The notes under the pieces are model-generated. The model ran no database searches, was not told the DNA's origin, and was given only the letters and a program-made list of their open reading frames with translations. A DNA stretch of 64,000 nt. Source: Oceanispirochaeta crateris. Its GTDB lineage: Bacteria; Spirochaetota; Spirochaetia; DSM-2461. The stretch covers positions 310,001 through 374,000 of the forward strand of contig NZ_CP036150.1 of assembly GCF_008329965.1 (NCBI RefSeq), given 5' to 3'. This document shows positions 54,382 through 62,414 of this stretch, piece by piece. The position numbers were made by a program, and so were the translations under genes. Every line of letters starts with the position of its first letter. Position 1 is the first letter of the stretch.

Positions 54382-55782
54382 GTGGAGTTATTTTCAAATA
54401 TTGTATCCGCGGTGAACAGCTTTGCCTGGGGACCCGTGATGATCATATTTTTAGTAGGAACTGGTATCTTTCTGTCTATCGGGACTGGTTTTGTGCAGTT
54501 CCGAAAACTGGGACAGGCTTTTCATCTTCTATTTTCAAAAGATCATAAGGGTTCAGGAGATATTACACCTTTTCAGGCCTTGATGACCTCCCTTTCAGCA
54601 ACCATCGGGACAGGTAATATTGCCGGTGTTGCTACTGCTATCGCTCTTGGTGGTCCTGGGGCTGTATTCTGGATGTGGATGACCGCTGCCGTGGGTGGGG
54701 CTACAAAATTCGGAGAAGCTGTTTTGGCTATCCGTTATCGTGAAACCAATGACCTGGGAGAGCAGTCAGGCGGTCCTATGTATTATATCAAAAATGGAAT
54801 GAAAGAGAAATTCGGTGGTAGTTGGGGCTGGCTGGGATGGCTTTTTGCCTTCTTCGGTATCTTTGCTTCCTTTGGTATCGGAAGTATGGTTCAGTCCAAC
54901 TCTGTTGCCGGGGCTTTGTCTACAGGTTTCAACGTTCCTCCCATAGCAACGGGTCTCGTCCTGACTTTACTAACGGCTCTTGTCATCTTAGGTGGCATTA
55001 AATCCATTGCCAATGTTACTTCAAAGGTTGTACCCTTTATGGCACTTTTCTTTATTGTAGGTTCCTTAGCAGTCCTCATAAGTAATGCTGCCGGAATCCC
55101 CGATGCCTTCTTAATGATATTTCGTAATGCATTCAGCTCTTCTGCTGTTTCTGGAGGTTTAATTGGGACTGTCATCAGGTTTGGTGTAGCGAGAGGTGTA
55201 TTTTCAAATGAAGCGGGTTTGGGAAGCGCACCCATCGCTCATGCAGCCTCTGCCAACAATAATTCCTATACTCAGGGTGTGATTGCCTCTCTGGGATCCT
55301 TTATAGACACATTGATTATCTGTACTATGACCGCTCTTGTTATTCTGGTCTCAGGACTGGTGACAATAGGTGCTGATGGCTTGATGGTCGTTTCAGGAGG
55401 ACTGAATGGTGCAGCTCTAACTTCCGAAGCTTTTGAGGCATCCCTTCCAGGATTAGGGAAATATCTTGTTTCTTTCGGACTGATTTTCTTTGCTTTCTCC
55501 ACCATATTAGGATGGTTTTATTATGGCTCCAAATGCCTAGAGTACATTGCTGGAACAAAATCAATTGTAATTTATAAAATTGCCTTTTTAATCACATCCC
55601 TTGCTGGGGCAGTCATGAAAATCAGCATCGTGTGGGATCTTTCAGATACATTCAATGGTCTAATGGCCATCCCTAATTTGATTGCTCTTATTGCTTTGAG
55701 CTCCATCATCTTCAAAACAGCCAGGGATTCGCAGGATACAAGAATCAAGGCTAACGGAAAGATTATTCTGAAAAACAGCTGA
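54382..55782 (+). CDS. Alanine/glycine:cation symporter (AGCS family)
   Basis: The protein has 466 residues with about 11 helices. The family signature ATIGTGNIAGVATAIALGGP is present, with GVARGVFSNEAGLGSAPIAH in the second half. It takes up alanine or glycine with sodium or protons across the inner membrane. The start is GTG at 54382, supported by AAGGAG six bases upstream. It is a single gene with its own promoter, long leader and terminator. Confidence 0.93.
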   Translation: MELFSNIVSAVNSFAWGPVMIIFLVGTGIFLSIGTGFVQFRKLGQAFHLLFSKDHKGSGDITPFQALMTSLSATIGTGNIAGVATAIALGGPGAVFWMWMTAAVGGATKFGEAVLAIRYRETNDLGEQSGGPMYYIKNGMKEKFGGSWGWLGWLFAFFGIFASFGIGSMVQSNSVAGALSTGFNVPPIATGLVLTLLTALVILGGIKSIANVTSKVVPFMALFFIVGSLAVLISNAAGIPDAFLMIFRNAFSSSAVSGGLIGTVIRFGVARGVFSNEAGLGSAPIAHAASANNNSYTQGVIASLGSFIDTLIICTMTALVILVSGLVTIGADGLMVVSGGLNGAALTSEAFEASLPGLGKYLVSFGLIFFAFSTILGWFYYGSKCLEYIAGTKSIVIYKIAFLITSLAGAVMKISIVWDLSDTFNGLMAIPNLIALIALSSIIFKTARDSQDTRIKANGKIILKNS

Positions 55783-55794
55783 TACCACTTTTTT

Positions 55795-55837
55795 AGACCA
55801 TTTATCTACTTCCTGGAATAAATGGTCTTTGTTTTTA
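55795..55837 (+). terminator. Intrinsic terminator after AGCS gene
   Basis: An 11-bp perfect stem, AGACCATTTAT (55795-55805) with ATAAATGGTCT (55818-55828), followed by TTGTTTTT. It lies 12 bases past the stop codon. Confidence 0.9.
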
Positions 55838-56402
55838 TCAGAATCGACAGGGGCAGAACTGCACATTCTTGGGTTGTTTCGTTGTTTTTAAAATCTTTCC
55901 CTTGCTTCAAGATATAGAAAGCTAAAATATTTAGATCTGGAGTATTATTCGCATAAAGATATGGTTACATATTGATAGGGCAATAGTATGGTTAGGAACG
56001 CTAATCAAAGTTTCTAAAATTGCCTTTTATCTACAGAGACCTTTATGGTCGGTGAATTTAAATAAACTGGTGTCAAGTATTTCACTCTGAATGAAAGTTG
56101 TTTCAAGGTGAAACTTCTACACAGAATGTGCTGACCATTTGAAGCTAATGCGGCTTGTTATCGCCAGATGGAAAACATTCCATTTGTTGATTATTAATTC
56201 TGGACATTCTTTTTAATAATAATTATATATTTTTCGATAATCTATTCTGTCCCAAATATTTTCTGCTCATTTTACACTATAAAAATAATGATAACGAGAT
56301 TGGTCAAATGAAGATATATGTACTATAAATTATGTCGGTATTATATATTTCTCGACTTTCTTCTCTAATATAAAAGGTAAATTAATATGGAGTAATATTT
56401 TC
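55838..56402. other. Gene-poor region upstream of TTT operon
   Basis: About 560 bases without a supportable gene or RNA. I see a small perfect dyad ATGGAA-AACA-TTCCAT near 56170 and A+T-rich DNA towards the operon promoter. Confidence 0.3.
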
Positions 56403-56432
56403 TTGACTACATAGGTATGACGTGTTAACCTA
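56403..56432 (+). promoter_or_regulatory. Candidate promoter with interrupted dyad
   Basis: TTGACT (56403-56408), 17 bases and TAACCT (56426-56431). An interrupted dyad TAGGT-N11-ACCTA (56412-56432) fills the spacer, where a repressor such as the FCD-type GntR at 61710 could block polymerase. The -10 match is poor. Confidence 0.4.
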
Positions 56433-56472
56433 AACATAGGACGACATACATTATAGAAGGGAGGACTCTATT

Positions 56473-57570
56473 TTGAAAGTTGATGAAATAAACCATAAAA
56501 TAAAACTAATTCGTACAATGATGAAAGATGAGGCAATGGAGGCCGTTTATATAAAAAAACAGGCTAACTATTCTTGGTTAACCGCAGGAGGTTTAAACCA
56601 GGTTGGAATCGGTTCCGAAATGGGAGCTTTCGGATTGCTCTTGACAATGACCTCACTATATTGTGTCGCAACTAATATTGAGGCTACTCGAGCTAAAGTA
56701 GAAGAAAGACTGGAAGAGAAGGGTTTCGAGTTTTTGATTTTCTCATGGGATGATGAAAAAGGTGAAAGTCGATCCATCTCATCCATTGTATCACCAAAAT
56801 CTATAGGCTCTGATTGTGGCATGGGGAAGGATCTTAACAGACAGATTCAAAAGCTCCGTTTCTCTTTGGTTGATTCTGAAATTGAGCGATATCGACTTTT
56901 AGGTGATCAGGTTTCTAGGTCTTTGGAAGAAGTGCTTTTTCGCGTTAAACCCGGTGATAAAGAATGTTCGGTCATAGGCAGACTTACAGAATCTCTTTGG
57001 GATCACCGAATTGATTATATCACGATATTTTGTGCTTCAGATCATAGAATTACAAATTTCCGTCATCCAATTGCAACAGAAAAGAAGATTGAAAAAAGAG
57101 TTATGTTGGGAGTCAATGCTCGAAAAGGAGGGTTGATAGTCTGTTTGACTCGCTTTCTTCAATTTGGGCCAGTTGATTCTCAGTTACATAAGCAGTATCG
57201 GGATAATGTGGAAATTGACTGTCGTATGATTGAGGCCACGGTTCCGGGAACACCTGTAAATGAGATTTTGAAGCTTGCTGTTAGAGAATACAGCCGTTTA
57301 GGGTATGAAAGTGAGTATAAAAATCATCATCAGGGGGGATCTATAGGATATCAGGGAAGGGATTATCGAGTGAATTTTGATTCTCCCTATCTTGTTCAGA
57401 ATAACCAGGGGTTCTGCTGGAATCCTTCCATCTCTGGAACTAAGAGTGAAGATACTATTTTAGCTACAAACGGGACACCTGAATTTATTACTCACCCCTG
57501 CAGTTTTCCGACAATCACAGTAGAAACAGAAACAGATAGATATATAAGACCGGATATCCTTTCGGTGTAA
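56473..57570 (+). CDS. M24-fold (creatinase/aminopeptidase P-like) protein with degenerate metal site
   Basis: The protein has 365 residues: an N-terminal creatinase-N-like domain, then the pita-bread M24 domain from about 130. Aligned by motif to aminopeptidase P, the two Asp ligands are Asn215 (GVNARKG) and Cys224 (IVCLTRF). The His is kept (NHHQGGSIGY, about 286). The first Glu is Asn317 (CWNPSI) and the last Glu is kept (KSEDTIL, 326). With three of five ligands lost it should not be a normal dinuclear metallopeptidase. It may act like creatinase, which uses the same fold without metal, or may only bind a substrate. The start is TTG with GGGAGG eight bases before it. It leads the operon with the TTT transporter, so it may act on the imported compound. 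Confidence 0.75.
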   Translation: MKVDEINHKIKLIRTMMKDEAMEAVYIKKQANYSWLTAGGLNQVGIGSEMGAFGLLLTMTSLYCVATNIEATRAKVEERLEEKGFEFLIFSWDDEKGESRSISSIVSPKSIGSDCGMGKDLNRQIQKLRFSLVDSEIERYRLLGDQVSRSLEEVLFRVKPGDKECSVIGRLTESLWDHRIDYITIFCASDHRITNFRHPIATEKKIEKRVMLGVNARKGGLIVCLTRFLQFGPVDSQLHKQYRDNVEIDCRMIEATVPGTPVNEILKLAVREYSRLGYESEYKNHHQGGSIGYQGRDYRVNFDSPYLVQNNQGFCWNPSISGTKSEDTILATNGTPEFITHPCSFPTITVETETDRYIRPDILSV

Positions 57571-57599
57571 CCGAAATTAAATATTAAGAGGAGTTGTAA

Positions 57600-58589
57600 A
57601 TGAAAAGGTTGACTTTAGGTATTGTGCTCACAATTATCGTAATGAGTATGTCGGTTCTCCCTGTTTATGCTAATGGCAGTGCAGAGAGCGATGTCTACCC
57701 GTCCCGAGAGATTGAGTTGATGGTACCGTGGGGAGTTGGTGGTGCTACCGATATTGCTTTCAGGACATTTATGTCTGTACTTCCAAAGTATTTGGGAACC
57801 TCCGTGGTTGTTGTGAATATACCTGGTGGAGGAGCTGTACCCGGTTACGCTGAAGCATTGGGCTACGATAATGATGGCTATTCTATGGTAGCATGGGCTA
57901 CTCCATCTATTACCAAAACGCACATGACAAAAACACCTTATGATTATAAGAGTTTTGAACCTGTTATTAATCTGGTTTCCGCACCTTGTTGGATACTTGT
58001 TCCTAGTAATTCTCCCTATATGACACTGAATGACCTTATAGATGCTGCAAAAGCTGCCCCTGGCCAGATAACACTTGGAAATGCAGGTGCAGGTGGTGGA
58101 ACACATATGATTGGGCTAGCTTTTCAACAGGAAGCCGGTGTTGAGTTTAATCATATTCCCCACAGTGGTGGTGGACCGGCTGTTATAGCTGGTGTAGGTG
58201 GACATGTCGATGCTATTATCGTTGGACCTCCTGAAGGTGTTCCTCAAATTGCCGGTGGTCAGTTAAGAGCTTTAGCCGTAACTCACCCCAAAAGGCTTGA
58301 CGCCTTTCCAGATGTACCCACAGCTTTGGAACAAGGTATAGATTTTACACTGGGGCAGTGGAGAGGTGTTGCTGTTCCTGTCGGAACAGATCCTGATATT
58401 AAAAAACATATCCACGATGCATTTAAAGCCACAATGGAAGATCCTGACTTTTTAGTACTTGCTGGAAAAGCTGGCTTGCTTCTTGACTATATTGGTCTGG
58501 ATGATTTTGATAAATGGGTCGAGAGTCAGAACGCACTGTATGAAAAAATTGTAAAGACTAATAAAATGGGTGATCGCTATCAGTACTGA
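57600..58589 (+). CDS. tctC: Tripartite tricarboxylate transporter binding protein, TctC
   Basis: The protein has 329 residues. A signal peptide ends VLPVYA before [10 protein letters not shown], without a lipobox. The Bug/TctC family core is visible: [14 protein letters not shown] near the start of the mature part, [16 protein letters not shown], and [20 protein letters not shown]. It binds a carboxylated solute in the periplasm. GAGGAG lies six bases before the ATG. It is followed by a terminator-like stem and then TctB and TctA. Confidence 0.93.
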   Translation: MKRLTLGIVLTIIVMSMSVLPVYANGSAESDVYPSREIELMVPWGVGGATDIAFRTFMSVLPKYLGTSVVVVNIPGGGAVPGYAEALGYDNDGYSMVAWATPSITKTHMTKTPYDYKSFEPVINLVSAPCWILVPSNSPYMTLNDLIDAAKAAPGQITLGNAGAGGGTHMIGLAFQQEAGVEFNHIPHSGGGPAVIAGVGGHVDAIIVGPPEGVPQIAGGQLRALAVTHPKRLDAFPDVPTALEQGIDFTLGQWRGVAVPVGTDPDIKKHIHDAFKATMEDPDFLVLAGKAGLLLDYIGLDDFDKWVESQNALYEKIVKTNKMGDRYQY

Positions 58590-58606
58590 TAATTAATAAT
58601 ACTGAT

Positions 58607-58643
58607 CCCTGAAATTTTGAAATAAAATTTCAGGGGTTTTTTT
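58607..58643 (+). terminator. Intrinsic terminator/attenuator between tctC and tctB
   Basis: A 12-bp perfect stem, CCCTGAAATTTT (58607-58618) with AAAATTTCAGGG (58624-58635), and a run of seven T (58637-58643). It lies 17 bases past the tctC stop and just before the tctB ribosome site. Confidence 0.9.
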
Positions 58644-58652
58644 GAGGATAAT

Positions 58653-59117
58653 ATGAATAAGAATAATGATGTAATCTCTGGAGCTACTTTTGTTACTCTA
58701 TCCATGCTGATATTTGCAGTTTCATTTCAAATTCCAGCTAGTCAACATGGGCTATCTCCTGCTGCATTTCCTCGCTTTATTGCTGCCTGTATCTTTATTC
58801 TGGGTATTATACAAGTTAAAGCTTCGATGAAAGGGGGAGGGGAGCAGCACAAAGCCCATGATGAGAGTAATGAGAGTATAAAGTCTTATGTATTGAGAGT
58901 CCTTGTTTTTCTGGTTTCCTGTTTCTTATACATTAATTCTTTAAAAATATTCGGATTTGTCATTGTAACACCCTTACTTGTTGCTGTCACAATGTATCTG
59001 TTTAATGAAAGGAAATGGCTTCGAATAGCCTCTGTGTCAATCTTGACAACAGTGCTACTCTATTCCATTTTTCGCATAATTTTTCGTGTACCATTACCAC
59101 GAAGTTTATTCTGGTAG
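58653..59117 (+). CDS. tctB: Tripartite tricarboxylate transporter small permease, TctB
   Basis: The protein has 154 residues with four helices, the TctB layout. The stretch GLSPAAFPRFIAACIFILG is typical of the first helices. GAGGA lies five bases upstream of the ATG. It is followed nine bases later by TctA, its channel partner. Confidence 0.88.
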   Translation: MNKNNDVISGATFVTLSMLIFAVSFQIPASQHGLSPAAFPRFIAACIFILGIIQVKASMKGGGEQHKAHDESNESIKSYVLRVLVFLVSCFLYINSLKIFGFVIVTPLLVAVTMYLFNERKWLRIASVSILTTVLLYSIFRIIFRVPLPRSLFW

Positions 59118-59125
59118 GTTTATAA

Positions 59126-60598
59126 ATGGAATATTTAATTCAAGGATTAATATACGTATTTACTCCCATTCATTTTCTTTCTTTGTTTCTGGGTGTCACT
59201 GGAGGAGTGATCGTTGGGGCTATTCCTGGTTTGACAGGCTCTGTCGGTATCATTCTAGCTCTTCCATTTATATATAAAATGGATCCGGGAGCTTCACTTA
59301 TTATGCTTTCGGGGATGTTTTGTGGTTCAATTTATGGTGGTTCAATATCAGCCATTCTAATCTCGACACCGGGAACTCCTTCTGCTGCTGCAACTGTGTT
59401 GGATGGATATCCTCTTGCTATGAAAGGGGAAGCTGGTAAAGCAATTAGTGTGGCTACCATAGCTTCCTGCAGTGGTGGGATTATATCTACTATCTGTCTG
59501 GTACTCATTGCACCCCAACTTGCTAAATTTGCTCTTCGTTTCGGTCCCGTGGAGTATTTTGCTCTTATGATTTTTGGGCTGACCATCATAGGAAGCGTTT
59601 CAGGATCCTCCCTTACAAAAGGGATACTCTCAGGCCTCCTGGGGCTTGCTATTTCTATAGTTGGTATAGATCCAACCTATGGGATTCAGAGATACACTTT
59701 CGGCAGCATCAAGTTATTATCCGGCTTTCCAATGTTACCTGTCTTGATCGGATTGTTTGCCATTTCACAGATTCTAACAGAGCTAGTAGATGTCAATAAG
59801 CCTAAGATTACTTTTGATCAAAAAATAAAAGGTTCTGTTCTCTCATTAAAAGAGTTAAAGAACCTTTTTAAGGTCATCATTCCATCCTCCTTTCTTGGAA
59901 CATTTATAGGAATCATTCCTGGAACAGGAGGGGCAATAGCTTCTTTTCTAGCTTACAATGAAGCTCGGCGTTTTTCTAAAACGCCTAATGAATTTGGTAA
60001 AGGGCATCTTCATGGAATTGCCGCTCCAGAAGCTGCAAATAATGGGACAACTGGAGGAGCTATGGTACCACTTCTCACCTTAGGAGTTCCTGGCGACGCA
60101 GTTACATCTGTCATGCTTGGAGCTATGATGCTCATTGGTGTTCAGCCAGGACCTCTTTTGTTTAAAGAGAGTCCTCAGATTGTCAATAATCTTTTCATTG
60201 GTCTTATGTTTGCTCAGATCCTACTGCTAATAATTGGATTAGCTGGTATCAGAGTTTTTCCTCGAATCTTGAAAATTAAGAAATCTATTCTTTTTCCCGT
60301 GATTCTGATACTCTGTTTCATTGGTTCATATACATTGGGAAACAGTTCATATAATCTTATTGTTGCTCTAGTGTTTGGGATCATCGGATTTTTTCTAAAA
60401 AAGAATGGCTATGCTACAGCACCGGTTATTCTTGGGGTTATTCTTGGGCCTATTGCTGAAAGAGAACTTTGCCGTGCGTTGACAATCAGTCATGGCAATT
60501 GGGGTACATTATTTCATTCTTATATTGCAATTTTCTTTTATATTGTTTCTATTTTATCCATTATTTATTCTATAAGAAGTAAAAAAAAGGAGATCTGA
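59126..60598 (+). CDS. tctA: Tripartite tricarboxylate transporter large permease, TctA
   Basis: The protein has 490 residues with about 11-12 helices. TctA landmarks are VIVGAIPGLTGSVGIILALP and IIPGTGGAIASFLAYNEARR, together with AAPEAANNGTTGGAMVPLLT. It forms the channel of the TTT importer in the inner membrane. The stop is one base before the ATG of the oxidoreductase gene, so the operon continues into it. Confidence 0.94.
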   Translation: MEYLIQGLIYVFTPIHFLSLFLGVTGGVIVGAIPGLTGSVGIILALPFIYKMDPGASLIMLSGMFCGSIYGGSISAILISTPGTPSAAATVLDGYPLAMKGEAGKAISVATIASCSGGIISTICLVLIAPQLAKFALRFGPVEYFALMIFGLTIIGSVSGSSLTKGILSGLLGLAISIVGIDPTYGIQRYTFGSIKLLSGFPMLPVLIGLFAISQILTELVDVNKPKITFDQKIKGSVLSLKELKNLFKVIIPSSFLGTFIGIIPGTGGAIASFLAYNEARRFSKTPNEFGKGHLHGIAAPEAANNGTTGGAMVPLLTLGVPGDAVTSVMLGAMMLIGVQPGPLLFKESPQIVNNLFIGLMFAQILLLIIGLAGIRVFPRILKIKKSILFPVILILCFIGSYTLGNSSYNLIVALVFGIIGFFLKKNGYATAPVILGVILGPIAERELCRALTISHGNWGTLFHSYIAIFFYIVSILSIIYSIRSKKKEI

Positions 60599-60599
60599 T

Positions 60600-61628
60600 A
60601 TGAAGGGTTTAGGAATTGTTGGGGCTGGATTGATTTCAGAAATACATGCACACGCCATTAAAGATACAAAGAACAGCCGTCTGGTTGCTGTATGTGATGT
60701 CAATTTGCAAAGAGCGCAGGAGTTTGCAAAACTCTTTAAGTGTAAGGCCTATAGCAGTGTGACTGAAATGCTGAAAGATTCACAGGTCGAGGTGGTTACA
60801 ATCTGTACACCCTCTGGTTTTCATCTTGATCCTGCTATGGAAGTCATTAACAGTGGCCGTCCTCTTTTGATAGAGAAACCAATTGAGATCAATCTGGAAA
60901 GATGTGATGCCATTCTTGAGTTGGCAGATAAGAAAAACGTCCTTGTTTCAGGGGTCTTCCAATCCAGATTCCATCCGGCATCTTTAGCGATCCGCCACGC
61001 CATGGAGCAGGAACGATTTGGAAGAGTGACTTTGGGAGACGCATATGTTAAGTGGTACCGTGCAAAAGAGTATTATACAGGATGGAAGGGAACTAAAAAA
61101 ATTGATGGTGGCGGAGCTTTAATAAATCAGTCCATTCACGCTATCGATCTATTGCAGTGGTTTATGGGACCCGTCAAGAGTGTACAGGCAAAAACATCCA
61201 CATTGCTCCATGATATCGAAGTAGAAGACACTGCTGTTGCCTTTCTGGAGTTTGAGTCTGGAGCTCTGGGTGTGATCGAAGGAACCACATCTGTTTATCC
61301 CGGTTATATGAAGCGGATTGAAATATCCGGGAGTAAGGGGACGGCTATCATGGAAGAGGAAGAAATTAAGGCATGGGATTTTCTCGAAAAAAGGGATGAA
61401 GATAAGGCCATTTTAGCCGAGTGCAGCGGTAGCAGTTCCAGCGGTGGTGCTGCCGATCCGGGTGCTATAAATTACATCGGTCATAAAAAACAGATTGAAA
61501 ATTTTATAGAATCTGTTGAAACAAATAAAGCTCCTTTTATCACCGGAGAAGATGCGAGGAAGTCCTTGGCCATTATCATGGCAATTTACCAAAGTAGTTC
61601 TACTGGAAAAGCGGTAGAGCTTGAGTGA
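60600..61628 (+). CDS. Gfo/Idh/MocA-family oxidoreductase
   Basis: The protein has 342 residues. The NAD(P)-binding Rossmann motif GIVGAGLISEIHAHAI is at the N-terminus. The catalytic Lys is in LLIEKPIEINL. The second conserved block GGGALINQSIHAIDLLQW holds the His and Asp of the family. It oxidises or reduces a sugar, polyol or sugar-acid-like compound, probably the solute brought in by the TTT system. AAGGAG lies seven bases before the ATG. The substrate is not known. Confidence 0.9.
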   Translation: MKGLGIVGAGLISEIHAHAIKDTKNSRLVAVCDVNLQRAQEFAKLFKCKAYSSVTEMLKDSQVEVVTICTPSGFHLDPAMEVINSGRPLLIEKPIEINLERCDAILELADKKNVLVSGVFQSRFHPASLAIRHAMEQERFGRVTLGDAYVKWYRAKEYYTGWKGTKKIDGGGALINQSIHAIDLLQWFMGPVKSVQAKTSTLLHDIEVEDTAVAFLEFESGALGVIEGTTSVYPGYMKRIEISGSKGTAIMEEEEIKAWDFLEKRDEDKAILAECSGSSSSGGAADPGAINYIGHKKQIENFIESVETNKAPFITGEDARKSLAIIMAIYQSSSTGKAVELE

Positions 61629-61709
61629 CTGTGATATACAAGGAATACGAAAAGACATTATTGCTCTTAGACTTAAATTTTGTATATTATTATCATATGG
61701 ATGTTTATG

Positions 61710-62414
61710 ATGAGTATTAATGGAAAATATAATAGGCTATCAGATGTCGTCGTAGACAAAATTAAGGTTCTTGTATGCAATGGTACTTTGTCTCCTGGCG
61801 ACCAATTGCCCAGTGAGCTTAAATTAATAGAAATGTTCGATGTTAGCCGAACAACAATAAGAGAGGCGATAAATCGCTTGGTTGAGCAGAATATTGTCGA
61901 GATTATTAGGGGGAAAGGGACTTATGTGGCAATCACTCCAGGTGTACAAAAGGATCCCTTTGGGTTTGAGTTTATCGATCCTGATCTTCTTTTTAGCTCA
62001 CTTATAGATGCTCGAGTCGGTCTAGAATCAGGTGTTGCTAAAATGGCTGCAGAAAATGCACTTGAAAGCGATATAATAAAGATCAGTCAAAATAATGTAG
62101 ATTTAAGATCTGAAATTCAGGATCATCATGTCCGCATAGGTTCGGAAATTGATTTTCATCTGGCCATAGCAACGGCCACCCACAATGATGTAATTATTCG
62201 GGTTGTACCTATAATTCTGAATTCTATATTTGTAATATACAGAGAACGGGTACCAACTGAGTCAGATCATTGGTCCGCATTAGAAGAACATGAAGAAATT
62301 TTAAATGCTATCAAAAAAAGAGATTCAGATAGAGCCTACACGGCGATGTATACACATCTGGTAAACAGTAAAATGAGGATTTTGAATCGAAATATTACTG
62401 AGAATCAGGAGTGA
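61710..62414 (+). CDS. GntR-family regulator with FCD sensor domain (FadR-like)
   Basis: The protein has about 234 residues. The winged helix-turn-helix is LPSELKLIEMFDVSRTTIRE then AINRLVEQNIVEIIRGKGTY. The FCD ligand domain follows, with the metal-ligand pattern EIDFHLAIATATHND and the later His in EEHEEILNAI. It should repress or activate the preceding TTT operon when a carboxylated ligand binds. Several starts are open (TTG 61680, ATG 61701, 61707, 61710). The ATG at 61710 is preferred since a GGATG lies about seven bases before it. It overlaps the convergent MFS-HEAT gene by 10 bases. Confidence 0.88.
   Translation: MSINGKYNRLSDVVVDKIKVLVCNGTLSPGDQLPSELKLIEMFDVSRTTIREAINRLVEQNIVEIIRGKGTYVAITPGVQKDPFGFEFIDPDLLFSSLIDARVGLESGVAKMAAENALESDIIKISQNNVDLRSEIQDHHVRIGSEIDFHLAIATATHNDVIIRVVPIILNSIFVIYRERVPTESDHWSALEEHEEILNAIKKRDSDRAYTAMYTHLVNSKMRILNRNITENQE

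Noticed and set aside
60600-61628. Calling the oxidoreductase inositol 2-dehydrogenase
   Set aside because: The Gfo/Idh/MocA family is too broad and no other inositol genes are nearby, so a specific name is not justified.
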